Source: Scandinavium sp051650185
Lineage (GTDB): Bacteria > Pseudomonadota > Gammaproteobacteria > Enterobacterales > Enterobacteriaceae
DNA length: 64,000 nt
Reading direction: 5' to 3'
NCBI RefSeq assembly: GCF_051650185.1
Contig: NZ_JBOFIN010000028.1
Coordinates: forward strand, 110,412 to 174,411
The notes below the pieces were generated by a model. The model made no database searches. It was not told the origin of the DNA and saw only the letters and a list, made by a program, of their open reading frames with translations. How positions within the stretch are numbered: the stretch's first letter is position 1; every line of letters starts with the position of its first letter. Made by a program: the position numbers and the translations under genes. Shown one piece after another: positions 42,612 to 50,330 of this stretch.

Positions 42612-43427
42612 ATGACCATTAAAGTTATCGTCACTGATATGGACGGAACTTTCCTTAATGATGCCAAGCAGTACTCACGAGACCGCTTTATGGCGCAGTT
42701 TCAGCAGCTTAAACAGCGTGGCATTGAATTTGTGGTGGCCAGCGGCAACCAGTATTACCAGTTGATCTCCTTCTTCCCGGACATCCGCGATCAGATCTCC
42801 TTCGTCGCCGAGAACGGTGCTTTGGTTTACCAGCACGGCGAAGAACTGTTTCACGGCGAGTTGACGCGTCAAGAATCCCAAATCGTGATCGGCGAATTGC
42901 TGAAAGACCCACAGCTGAACTTCGTCGCCTGTGGTCTGGAAAGTGCTTATGTCAGCGATAAAGCGCCAGAAGCTTTCGTAAAACTGATGTCTAAGCACTA
43001 TCACCGCCTGAAGCCTGTCTCTGATTATCAGCAGATTGATGACAAAATCTTCAAGTTCTCGCTGAACCTGCCTGACAGCGAAATCCCACAGCTTATCGAT
43101 GCGCTCCATGTCTCTCTGGATGGCATTATGAAACCTGTCACCAGCGGCTTTGGCTTTGTTGATTTGATTATCCCTGGCCTGCACAAAGCCAACGGTATCA
43201 GCCGCCTGCTGAAAAACTGGCAGGTTTCACCGCAGGAGTGCGTGGGCATTGGTGACAGCGGCAACGACGCTGAAATGCTGAAACTGGTGAAATACTCGTT
43301 TGCGATGGCGAACGCTGCCGACAGCATTAAGGCTATTGCACGCTACCAGACTGACGACAATAACCATGATGGCGCACTGAACGTCATTCAGGCCGTGCTG
43401 GATAACGCTTCTCCGTTCGATCTCTGA
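42612..43427 (+). CDS. ybiV: HAD-family sugar phosphatase YbiV
   Basis: 271 residues from the ATG at 42612 (MTIKVIVTDMDGTFL), preceded by AGGAG, exactly the E. coli length. Catalytic D9 and D11, motif GDSGNDAEML for magnesium, and a C2 cap. The E. coli enzyme dephosphorylates ribose-5-phosphate, glucose-6-phosphate and similar sugars in vitro. Paralogue of ybjI in this window. It stands between the glycyl-radical operon and ybiU. Confidence 0.94.
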   Translation: MTIKVIVTDMDGTFLNDAKQYSRDRFMAQFQQLKQRGIEFVVASGNQYYQLISFFPDIRDQISFVAENGALVYQHGEELFHGELTRQESQIVIGELLKDPQLNFVACGLESAYVSDKAPEAFVKLMSKHYHRLKPVSDYQQIDDKIFKFSLNLPDSEIPQLIDALHVSLDGIMKPVTSGFGFVDLIIPGLHKANGISRLLKNWQVSPQECVGIGDSGNDAEMLKLVKYSFAMANAADSIKAIARYQTDDNNHDGALNVIQAVLDNASPFDL

Positions 43428-43519
43428 TCCTTCGCCGGGGCGCACGCTCCGGCTCTTCTCGCCTCTCCTTCTTCAGTTTGTGGAACACCTCAAATTTTTT
43501 AACTTGCATTAACTTACTT

Positions 43520-43566
43520 TTAACTTAAAGTATCACTTGTAAGTTAAATTACTTTCGAATGAAAGA
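43520..43566 (+). promoter_or_regulatory. ybiU promoter region with shared operator motif
   Basis: Two dyads. The first is TTAACTTA (43520-43527) / TAAGTTAA (43540-43547), perfect 8-base arms. The second, ACTTTCGAATGAAAGA (43551-43566), matches at 15 of 16 bases the reverse complement of the motif in the pflE promoter. The second lies immediately before the ybiU ribosome site, a repressor-like position. Confidence 0.55.
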
Positions 43567-43580
43567 TTGAGAGGTCCACC

Positions 43581-44846
43581 ATGACGCTTACCTTTACCCA
43601 TGAAACCCTGCCCGCTGACCACAAAGCCGCTATCCGTGAAATGAAAAAAGCGCTGCGAGCGCAAATTGGCGATGTGCAGGCCGTGTTCGATAAACTCAGC
43701 GCGCACATTGAATCTCGCGTGGCTGAAATTGATGCTTTGAAAGCAGCAGGCAAGTCGGTCTGGCCTGTTATTGATTATGCTGAACTGGCGGCAGGTCGCG
43801 TCACTGAGGCACAGCGTGAAGCGATCAAACGTCGCGGCTGTGCGGTGATCAAAGGGCATTTCTCAGGCGAGCAGGCGCTGGGCTGGGATCGTTCCATGCT
43901 GGAGTATCTCGACCGTAATCACTTCGACGAAGTGTATAAAGGCCCCGGTGATAACTTCTTCGGTACGCTGAGTGCTTCTCGCCCGGAGATCTATCCGATC
44001 TACTGGTCACAGGCGCAAATGCAGGCGCGTCAGAGCAACGAAATGGCGAGCGTACAGTCATTCCTCAACCGTCTGTGGCGTTTTGAAAGTGAAGGAAAGC
44101 AGTGGTTTGATCCTGACATAAGCGTTATTTACCCGGATCGTATTCGTCGTCGTCCGCCGGGAACCACTTCAAAGGGGCTGGGCGCGCATACCGATTCCGG
44201 CGCACTGGAACGCTGGCTGCTGCCTGCCTATCAGCAGGTGTTTGCCAGCGTGTTTAACGGCGATTTCACTCACTTTGACCCGTGGAATGCGGCGCATCGC
44301 ACAGAAGTGGAAGAGTATACGGTCGACAACACCACCAAATGTTCCGTATTCCGCACCTTCCAGGGCTGGACGGCGCTGTCAGAAATGATCCCGCATCAGG
44401 GGTTGCTCCACGTGGTGCCGGTCCCGGAAGCGATGGCCTATATCCTGCTCCGTCCGCTGTTGGACGATGTGCCAGAAGATGAGTTGTGTGGCGTTGCGCC
44501 GGGCCGCGTGCTGCCGATTTCTGAACAATGGCACCCGCTGTTAATGAGAGCGCTGACTTCCATTCCTGCGCTGAATGCAGGAGATTCCGTGTGGTGGCAT
44601 TGCGATGTTATCCACTCAGTGGCCCCCGTGAATGACCAGCAAGGCTGGGGGAACGTGATGTATATCCCGGCGGCGCCAATGTGCGAGAAAAATCTGGCCT
44701 ACGCGCAGAAGGTCAAAGTGGCGCTCGAAAAAGGGGCTTCTCCGGGCGACTTCCCGCGTGAAGATTACGAAGCCAGCTGGCAGGACCGCTTCACGCTTGA
44801 CGACCTGAACGATCACGGCAAACGCGCACTGGGCATGCCGGTTTAA
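43581..44846 (+). CDS. ybiU: DUF1479 protein YbiU, probable Fe(II)/2-oxoglutarate-dependent oxygenase fold
   Basis: 421 residues, the E. coli YbiU length. The family (DUF1479/Gig2) has no proven reaction. I see a possible iron triad: H203-x-D205 in LGAHTDSGALERW and H345 in CDVIHSVAPV, spaced as in phytanoyl-CoA-type dioxygenases. The enzyme is cytoplasmic with no signal. Its stop codon overlaps the convergent LacI-regulator stop by three bases. It shares an operator-like motif with the pflE promoter. Confidence 0.88.
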   Translation: MTLTFTHETLPADHKAAIREMKKALRAQIGDVQAVFDKLSAHIESRVAEIDALKAAGKSVWPVIDYAELAAGRVTEAQREAIKRRGCAVIKGHFSGEQALGWDRSMLEYLDRNHFDEVYKGPGDNFFGTLSASRPEIYPIYWSQAQMQARQSNEMASVQSFLNRLWRFESEGKQWFDPDISVIYPDRIRRRPPGTTSKGLGAHTDSGALERWLLPAYQQVFASVFNGDFTHFDPWNAAHRTEVEEYTVDNTTKCSVFRTFQGWTALSEMIPHQGLLHVVPVPEAMAYILLRPLLDDVPEDELCGVAPGRVLPISEQWHPLLMRALTSIPALNAGDSVWWHCDVIHSVAPVNDQQGWGNVMYIPAAPMCEKNLAYAQKVKVALEKGASPGDFPREDYEASWQDRFTLDDLNDHGKRALGMPV

Positions 44847-45916
44847 TCGTCGTACAACCCTTCTCTCTCTACGGCGGTGCGTCGCGTGCCAGGACGTATC
44901 CGCCGAACAGATTCCCTGACCGCCAACTGGCCATGCAAGAGTAATGTGCCGCAAGGCCCTTCAGGGCGAATCAATCTTTGTTGCAGCATCTGCACCGCTT
45001 CCACGCCTAACTCGTCACGCGGAACATGAACCGCCGTCAGTGGCACATCCTGAATGGCTGCCAGATTAAAACCGTCAATGCTCATCACCGACACATCCTG
45101 CGGCACGCGTAAACCGCGCTGCTTCAAAGCATTGATGGTGCCAGCCGCCATAAAATCCCCGCCGACCAGGAAAGCCGTTGGTAAGGGTTTTCCCTCCTGG
45201 TTGTCCAGCCATGCCCTGACGTTTTCTTCGGTTTCTTTGGCACTGAAACTGGGCACGGTGATCAGGTCGCGACTGTCCTGAAAGCGCAAATTCCCGTTCT
45301 TCCACGCCTCGCGAATGCCCACCAGCCGCAATTCCATCGTATAGCGTCGCAGACACATGACGTTCATCACGGCACGATGGCCCATATCAAACAGATATCG
45401 GGCGGCAAACTGGCCTATCAGGCGGTGATCCGGCGCGATCGACGGCAGGCGCATTTTTTCATCGCGACAATTGATGAGCACACAAGGTTTGGCAAAATCA
45501 GCCGCCAGGTCGTGAATGTGGGTATCGTCGATACCGAGCAAAATAGCCGCCTGCGTTTCACTTTCATTCATGCGAGCTAAAAACAGGTTCGCGTCACTGT
45601 CGTTTTCCTCCAGAGCGCAGTAGCGCAACCGCACTTCGTGGGGCGATAGCGCTTTGTTGATGCTCTGGATCACACGGTAATAAAAGATGTCAGATCGCTC
45701 ATCAAAAGCTCGCTGTGGGGCAAAGACGATCAGGCTGTTCAGCAGCATGCGTCCGGCAGCGATACCTTCCATCACCCCCAACTCTCGAGCACAGGACAGA
45801 ACCTGATTTCGCGCCTTTTCGCTGGTGTTCGCTTTCCCTGCCAGCACCCGGGAAACGGTACTGGCGGAAAGGCCTGTTCGGGTGGCAATTTCCGCGATTT
45901 TAAGCTTTTTATCCAT
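44843..45916 (-). CDS. LacI-family repressor of the MFS-GH31 unit
   Basis: 357 residues from the ATG at 45916 (MDKKLKIAEIATRTGLSAST), with GGAGG 11 bases upstream. LacI helix-turn-helix and hinge: ATRTGLSASTVSRVLAGKAN, followed by a periplasmic-binding-like effector domain (VSVMSIDGFNLAAI). It is divergent from an MFS transporter and a GH31 glycosidase, which are its obvious targets. Two matching dyads lie in the intergenic space. The inducer is probably a sugar or sugar acid. It is not in E. coli K-12 at this place. Confidence 0.88.
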   Translation of the reverse strand: MDKKLKIAEIATRTGLSASTVSRVLAGKANTSEKARNQVLSCARELGVMEGIAAGRMLLNSLIVFAPQRAFDERSDIFYYRVIQSINKALSPHEVRLRYCALEENDSDANLFLARMNESETQAAILLGIDDTHIHDLAADFAKPCVLINCRDEKMRLPSIAPDHRLIGQFAARYLFDMGHRAVMNVMCLRRYTMELRLVGIREAWKNGNLRFQDSRDLITVPSFSAKETEENVRAWLDNQEGKPLPTAFLVGGDFMAAGTINALKQRGLRVPQDVSVMSIDGFNLAAIQDVPLTAVHVPRDELGVEAVQMLQQRLIRPEGPCGTLLLHGQLAVRESVRRIRPGTRRTAVEREGLYDD

Positions 45917-45941
45917 TTTGTGATCTACCTCCATTTCGAAA

Positions 45942-45957
45942 ATGAAAGAATTTTCAT
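45942..45957. promoter_or_regulatory. LacI-type operator copy 1
   Basis: ATGAAAGAATTTTCAT: arms ATGAAA / TTTCAT. It matches the second copy (46019-46034) at 15 of 16 bases and overlaps a further dyad, CATTTCGAAAATG (45932-45944). It lies just upstream of the repressor start, so it suggests autoregulation. Confidence 0.6.
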
Positions 45958-46018
45958 GAGTAATATACCCTGTCCCTAAAGGGGTAAACGTGACCTTTCG
46001 CCTGAAACCAGACACACC

Positions 46019-46034
46019 ATGAAAAAATTTTCAT
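46019..46034. promoter_or_regulatory. LacI-type operator copy 2
   Basis: ATGAAAAAATTTTCAT: seven-base arms ATGAAAA / TTTTCAT with a two-base centre. It is 77 bp (centre to centre) from copy 1, in the 302-bp gap between repressor and transporter genes. Such spacing could allow looping by a tetrameric repressor. The rest of the gap (46035-46218) holds the transporter promoter and a weaker dyad, CTTCCA / TGGAAG (46088-46110). Confidence 0.6.
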
Positions 46035-46218
46035 AAAACGGACTATTGTCAGCCATTTTTCTGGCCTACCCTAAATTGGCCTGACAACTTCCATACTAGT
46101 TATCTGGAAGATTACAACAATAAAACCGTTAAGTTTCAGCTAAATAAAAAATTGGTGTAACAACTCACGGAATGAGTGGGTCACATTTCCCCCTACAAAC
46201 CGTCTTGTGGAGATTTCT

Positions 46219-47520
46219 ATGAGCCAAGGTATTAATAACGATATGACAGCCAGCAAATCGCGCCGCGTGGTGAAAAATTTACGCTGGTGGGTGCTGGTGC
46301 TGTTCTTACTCGGCGTCACCGTCAACTACATTACACGCAACTCTCTGGGCATCCTCGCGCCCGAGCTTAAAACCGAGCTCGGGATTACCACAGAACAGTA
46401 TTCATGGATTGTTGGCGCCTTCCAGCTTGCCTATACGATCTTCCAGCCCATCTGTGGCTGGTTAATTGACGTTATCGGCCTGAAGCTCGGCTTTATGATT
46501 TGTGCCATCTTGTGGGCCGTTGCCTGTATCGCTCATGCTGGCGCAGGAAGCTGGCTGCATATGGCGCTGCTGCGTTTTGGTATGGGTGCTTCAGAAGCGG
46601 CCGCGACACCTGCTAACGCCAAAACCATTGGCGAATGGTTCCCGAAATCTGAACGTCCAATCGCCGCAGGCTGGGCCGGTGTCGGTTTTTCAATTGGGGC
46701 AATGCTGGCTCCGCCTATCATTTACTTTGCTCACGCCTCCTTCGGCTGGCAGGGCGCATTCATGTTCACCGGTTTCCTGGCGCTGGTATGGGTCGCGCTG
46801 TGGTGGGCTTTCTACCACAACCCGGACAAACACCCGAACCTGAGCAAAGAAGAGCTGGCCTTTATTAACCAGGACAACGAAGCGCCGCCGGTTAAACTGC
46901 CTTTCTTCACCGCCCTGCGCACCATCGGTAAGAACAAACGCTTCTACGGCATCGCCATTCCGGCCTTTATGGCAGAACCCGCCTGGGCCGTGATGAGCTT
47001 CTGGGTACCGCTGTATCTCGCCAAAGCCTACGGCATGGACCTGAAGCAAATTGCCCTCTTCGCCTGGCTGCCGTTCCTCGCCGCCGACCTGGGTAGCGTG
47101 GCAAGTGGCTACCTCACCAAACTGTATGTGCGCCTCTTTGGCTGCACCCGTGTGAACTCAATCATTGCCTCTTCCGTCAGCGGCGCATTCCTGATGCTTT
47201 CTCTGGCAGCAATGGTGTTCACCAACAACCCGTATGTGGCGATTGCACTGATTTCCATCGGCGGCTTCGGCCACCAGATCATCTCCTGCATGCTGAGCGC
47301 CCTGGTCGTGGAGTCCTTCGATAAAGGCCAGATGGCGACCGTTAACGGCATGCGCGGCTCTGCGGCGTGGATCGCAAGCTTCCTGTTCTCTCTGATTATT
47401 GGGGTCACTGCCGACAAAATTGGCTTTAACCCGCTGTTCGTCGCCATGGGCTTCTTTGACCTGATTGGCGCTGTATTCCTTGTTGCTTTTATTGCTGAAC
47501 GTCGCGCCAAGCGCGCCTGA
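46219..47520 (+). CDS. MFS transporter, anion:cation symporter (hexuronate-like) family
   Basis: 433 residues from the ATG at 46219 (MSQGINNDMTASKSRRVVKN), with GGAG eight bases upstream. An in-frame GTG at 46207 is less likely. Twelve membrane helices. The opening NYITRNSLGILAPELKTELG and ANAKTIGEWFPKSERPIAAG are characteristic of the ExuT/GudP/DgoT branch, which imports sugar acids with protons. It is followed 15 bp later by a GH31 glycosidase, so the substrate may be a glycoside rather than a free acid. The precise substrate cannot be read from sequence. Confidence 0.86.
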   Translation: MSQGINNDMTASKSRRVVKNLRWWVLVLFLLGVTVNYITRNSLGILAPELKTELGITTEQYSWIVGAFQLAYTIFQPICGWLIDVIGLKLGFMICAILWAVACIAHAGAGSWLHMALLRFGMGASEAAATPANAKTIGEWFPKSERPIAAGWAGVGFSIGAMLAPPIIYFAHASFGWQGAFMFTGFLALVWVALWWAFYHNPDKHPNLSKEELAFINQDNEAPPVKLPFFTALRTIGKNKRFYGIAIPAFMAEPAWAVMSFWVPLYLAKAYGMDLKQIALFAWLPFLAADLGSVASGYLTKLYVRLFGCTRVNSIIASSVSGAFLMLSLAAMVFTNNPYVAIALISIGGFGHQIISCMLSALVVESFDKGQMATVNGMRGSAAWIASFLFSLIIGVTADKIGFNPLFVAMGFFDLIGAVFLVAFIAERRAKRA

Positions 47521-47535
47521 TAGTGGACGACTGTT

Positions 47536-49902
47536 ATGAAGACGCTTAAACACTGGACTTTTGAAACCCAATCCGCCCACCACGTCGAACTGAAGGTCGA
47601 CGGGCAACACACCCTGTGCCTGTACATGCTGGAAGAAAATCTGTTCCGCGTGCTGCTCAAACGTCAGGGGAAACTGGCTCTCGACAAAACCTGGAGCATT
47701 GCGCCGGATCAGGACGTGCCGTGGGAAGGCCGTTCACGTGAAGATCTGAGTGGTTTCAGCCTGCCGGCCTGGACGCTGGATAAGCAAGACGATCGTCTGA
47801 CTATCAGCACTTCACAGCTGCGTGTGACCGTTCACCAGCCGCTGTGGCTGGAATGGCATTACAAGAATGAAACAGGTGAATGGCAGTATTTGACCGGCGA
47901 CCGCCCAACCAGCGCCTATCTGGTGAACGCTCATGGTGATGGTGTGGCGCACTACCTGAAACGCCAGAAAGATGAGCGTTTCTACGGCCTGGGTGAAAAA
48001 GCAGGCGATCTGCAACGAACCGGAAAACGCTATGAAATGCGCAACCTGGACGCGATGGGCTATAACGCGGTCAGCACCGATCCGCTCTATAAGCACATTC
48101 CGTTTACCATCACTCGCCGCGATGACGTCAGCGTTGGCCTGTTCTACGACAACCTGAGCAGCTGCTGGTTGGATCTGGGGAACGAGCTGGACAACTATCA
48201 CACAGCTTACCGCCGCTGGCAGGCTGAAGCCGGTGACATCGACTACTACCTGTTCACCGGTAAGCGCGTACTGGATATCACCAAATCCTTCGTGCGACTG
48301 ACCGGGAAAACGCTGTTCGGGCCGAAATGGAGCCTGGGCTACAGCGGTTCCACTATGCACTATACCGATGCGCCGGACGCGCAGAATCAGCTGATGAACT
48401 TTATTCGCCTGGCCGATGAGCATGCGATCCCTTGCGATTCGTTCCAGCTCTCTTCCGGTTACACCTCCATCAACGGCAAGCGCTACGTGTTCAACTGGAA
48501 CTACGACAAAGTGCCGCAGCCGAAGGTGATGAGCAAAGCCTTCCACGATGCCGGCCTGAAACTGGCAGCGAACATCAAGCCGTGCCTGTTGCAGGATCAC
48601 CCTCGTTATAACGAAGTGGCAGAGAAAGGCTTGTTTGTACGTGATTCGGAAGAGAATGCGCCAGAGCGCTCTGTGTTCTGGGATGACGAAGGTTCGCATC
48701 TGGACTTCACCAACCCGGCTACTGTGGCCTGGTGGCAGGAAGGCGTGACGACCCAGCTGCTGGAAATGGGCATTGATTCCACCTGGAACGACAATAACGA
48801 ATACGAAGTGTGGGATGGTGAAGCGCGTTGCTATGGCTTCGGCAAAGAGATTGCGATTAAGCATGTGCGCCCTGTGATGCCGCTGCTGATGATGCGCGCC
48901 TCCATGGAAGCCCAGCAACGTTTCGCGCCAGAAAAACGCCCTTACCTGATTTCCCGTTCCGGCTGTGCCGGGATGCAGCGCTACGTTCAGACCTGGAGCG
49001 GCGACAACCGCACGAACTGGGACACACTGCGCTACAACACCCGCATGGGCGTGGGTATGAGCCTGTCTGGCCTGTTTAACGTGGGCCACGACGTCGGCGG
49101 TTTCTCCGGTGATAAGCCTGATGCAGAACTGTTCGTGCGTTGGGTACAGAACGGCGTGATGCATCCGCGCTTTACCATTCACTCGTGGAATGACGATCAC
49201 ACCGTCAACGAACCGTGGATGTACCCGGCCATCACGCCGTGTATTCGTGGTGCGATTGAGCTGCGTTATCGCCTGATGCCCTATCTGTATACCCTGCTGT
49301 GGCAGGCGCATGCCGATGACGAGCCGATGCTGCGTCCAACCTTCCTCGACCACGAGCACGACGAGCAGACTTTTGCCGAGTGTGATGACTTCCTGCTGGG
49401 CCGCGATTTACTGGTTGCAAGCGTGGTTGAACAAGGCCAGCGCCAGCGTCCTGTGTGGCTGCCAGCTAACGAAACCGGCTGGTATGATTTCTACACTGGC
49501 GAGTGGTTCTCTGGCGGTCAGAGCATTGTGATTGATGCACCTCTTGAAAAACTGCCGTTATTGGTTCGCGCCGGTGCTGGTTTGCCACTGAGCGACCGCA
49601 TTAAGCACGTTAAACCTGAAGCCGACCTGAACCGCGAGCTGAAACTGTTCCCACTGAAAGGCGTGGGCAGCGACACAGGCCTGCTGTTTGAAGATGACGG
49701 TGAAACCTGGGGCTACAAAGACGGCAAAGCGCTGTGGCTGGAGTGGGAAATGGTCTGCGATGGCAGCACCATCAACCTGAAGGTGAACCCGCGTGGCGAT
49801 TATCGTCCGGCGTGGAAAACCCTGAAGGTTACGCTGCCAGCGGGTGAAAAACGCCAGTTGCTGATTAACGGCGTTGCCGCCAGTGAATGGGTTGTGAGCT
49901 AA
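47536..49902 (+). CDS. GH31 family alpha-glycosidase, cytoplasmic
   Basis: 788 residues, no signal peptide. Family 31 catalytic residues: nucleophile D419 in STWNDNNEYEVW, matching W-x-D-x-N-E, and acid/base D490 in TWSGDNRTNW. An N-terminal beta-sandwich (about 1-240), the barrel with DSFQLSSGYT and NVGHDVGGFSGDKP, then C-terminal beta domains. It would cleave an alpha-linked sugar brought in by the preceding MFS transporter. Alpha-glucosidase, galactosidase and xylosidase activities are all possible. The spacing and shared direction make an operon. A strong terminator follows. Confidence 0.88.
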   Translation: MKTLKHWTFETQSAHHVELKVDGQHTLCLYMLEENLFRVLLKRQGKLALDKTWSIAPDQDVPWEGRSREDLSGFSLPAWTLDKQDDRLTISTSQLRVTVHQPLWLEWHYKNETGEWQYLTGDRPTSAYLVNAHGDGVAHYLKRQKDERFYGLGEKAGDLQRTGKRYEMRNLDAMGYNAVSTDPLYKHIPFTITRRDDVSVGLFYDNLSSCWLDLGNELDNYHTAYRRWQAEAGDIDYYLFTGKRVLDITKSFVRLTGKTLFGPKWSLGYSGSTMHYTDAPDAQNQLMNFIRLADEHAIPCDSFQLSSGYTSINGKRYVFNWNYDKVPQPKVMSKAFHDAGLKLAANIKPCLLQDHPRYNEVAEKGLFVRDSEENAPERSVFWDDEGSHLDFTNPATVAWWQEGVTTQLLEMGIDSTWNDNNEYEVWDGEARCYGFGKEIAIKHVRPVMPLLMMRASMEAQQRFAPEKRPYLISRSGCAGMQRYVQTWSGDNRTNWDTLRYNTRMGVGMSLSGLFNVGHDVGGFSGDKPDAELFVRWVQNGVMHPRFTIHSWNDDHTVNEPWMYPAITPCIRGAIELRYRLMPYLYTLLWQAHADDEPMLRPTFLDHEHDEQTFAECDDFLLGRDLLVASVVEQGQRQRPVWLPANETGWYDFYTGEWFSGGQSIVIDAPLEKLPLLVRAGAGLPLSDRIKHVKPEADLNRELKLFPLKGVGSDTGLLFEDDGETWGYKDGKALWLEWEMVCDGSTINLKVNPRGDYRPAWKTLKVTLPAGEKRQLLINGVAASEWVVS

Positions 49903-49947
49903 GCCGCCATTCGGACAGACTGTTTGTTGTCCGTCTGTAACAAAGTA

Positions 49948-49979
49948 CGCCATGTGTGTAACCGCACATGGCGTTTTTT
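49948..49979 (+). terminator. Rho-independent terminator of the MFS-GH31 operon
   Basis: CGCCATGTG / CACATGGCG is a perfect 9-bp stem with eight loop bases followed by six T. Confidence 0.92.
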
Positions 49980-50029
49980 ATGGCTGAGCAATAACGTTAC
50001 AGTGCCCCCTCCCTTGCGGACAACTCACG

Positions 50030-50272
50030 ATGAAAATCCTCACCGCTGTTGCTGTTGTTCTTACGCTTAGCTCAACCAGCGCGCTGGCCTTTCAGGAGAA
50101 GCCTTCTCCCGAAGCGACAGTTGCCAGTGCGACGGCAAAAACCACGACGCTTAGCCGTTTTGCTGCCGACGAAAATGATGGCTCAATTTCACAGGCTTAC
50201 AGCCCTGGCACCTTTACCAGCGGAGCGACCACCAGTAACGGTTATCCGGTTCCTGTCCCGCATCACCGCTGA
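50030..50272 (+). CDS. Small secreted protein of unknown function
   Basis: 80 residues: signal peptide MKILTAVAVVLTLSSTSALA, then a short Ser/Thr/Ala-rich mature part (ATVASATAKTTTLSRFAADE) and a tail ending in PVPVPHHR. I do not recognise it. A promoter could lie in the 50 bp after the upstream terminator. A hairpin follows at 50281. The clear signal peptide and own transcription unit support a real gene. It is not evidently linked in function to GH31 or to the Ig-like protein beside it. Confidence 0.66.
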   Translation: MKILTAVAVVLTLSSTSALAFQEKPSPEATVASATAKTTTLSRFAADENDGSISQAYSPGTFTSGATTSNGYPVPVPHHR

Positions 50273-50280
50273 GACAAAAA

Positions 50281-50306
50281 TGCCGCCGGAGTTTCCTCCG
50301 GCGGCA
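50281..50306. terminator. Bidirectional hairpin terminator between the small secreted protein and the Ig-like protein
   Basis: TGCCGCCGGAG-TTTC-CTCCGGCGGCA is a perfect 11-bp stem with flanking AAAAA on the left, so the minus strand reads TTTTTGTC after the stem. It serves the Ig-like gene best and probably both. Confidence 0.88.
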
Positions 50307-50330
50307 GTCTGTTTTCAACTCACGGTTGAC

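Noticed and set aside
47812..49359. A 515-codon open frame antisense to the GH31 gene
   Set aside because: It lies wholly inside a gene with intact catalytic motifs on the other strand, and its composition is that of a shadow frame.
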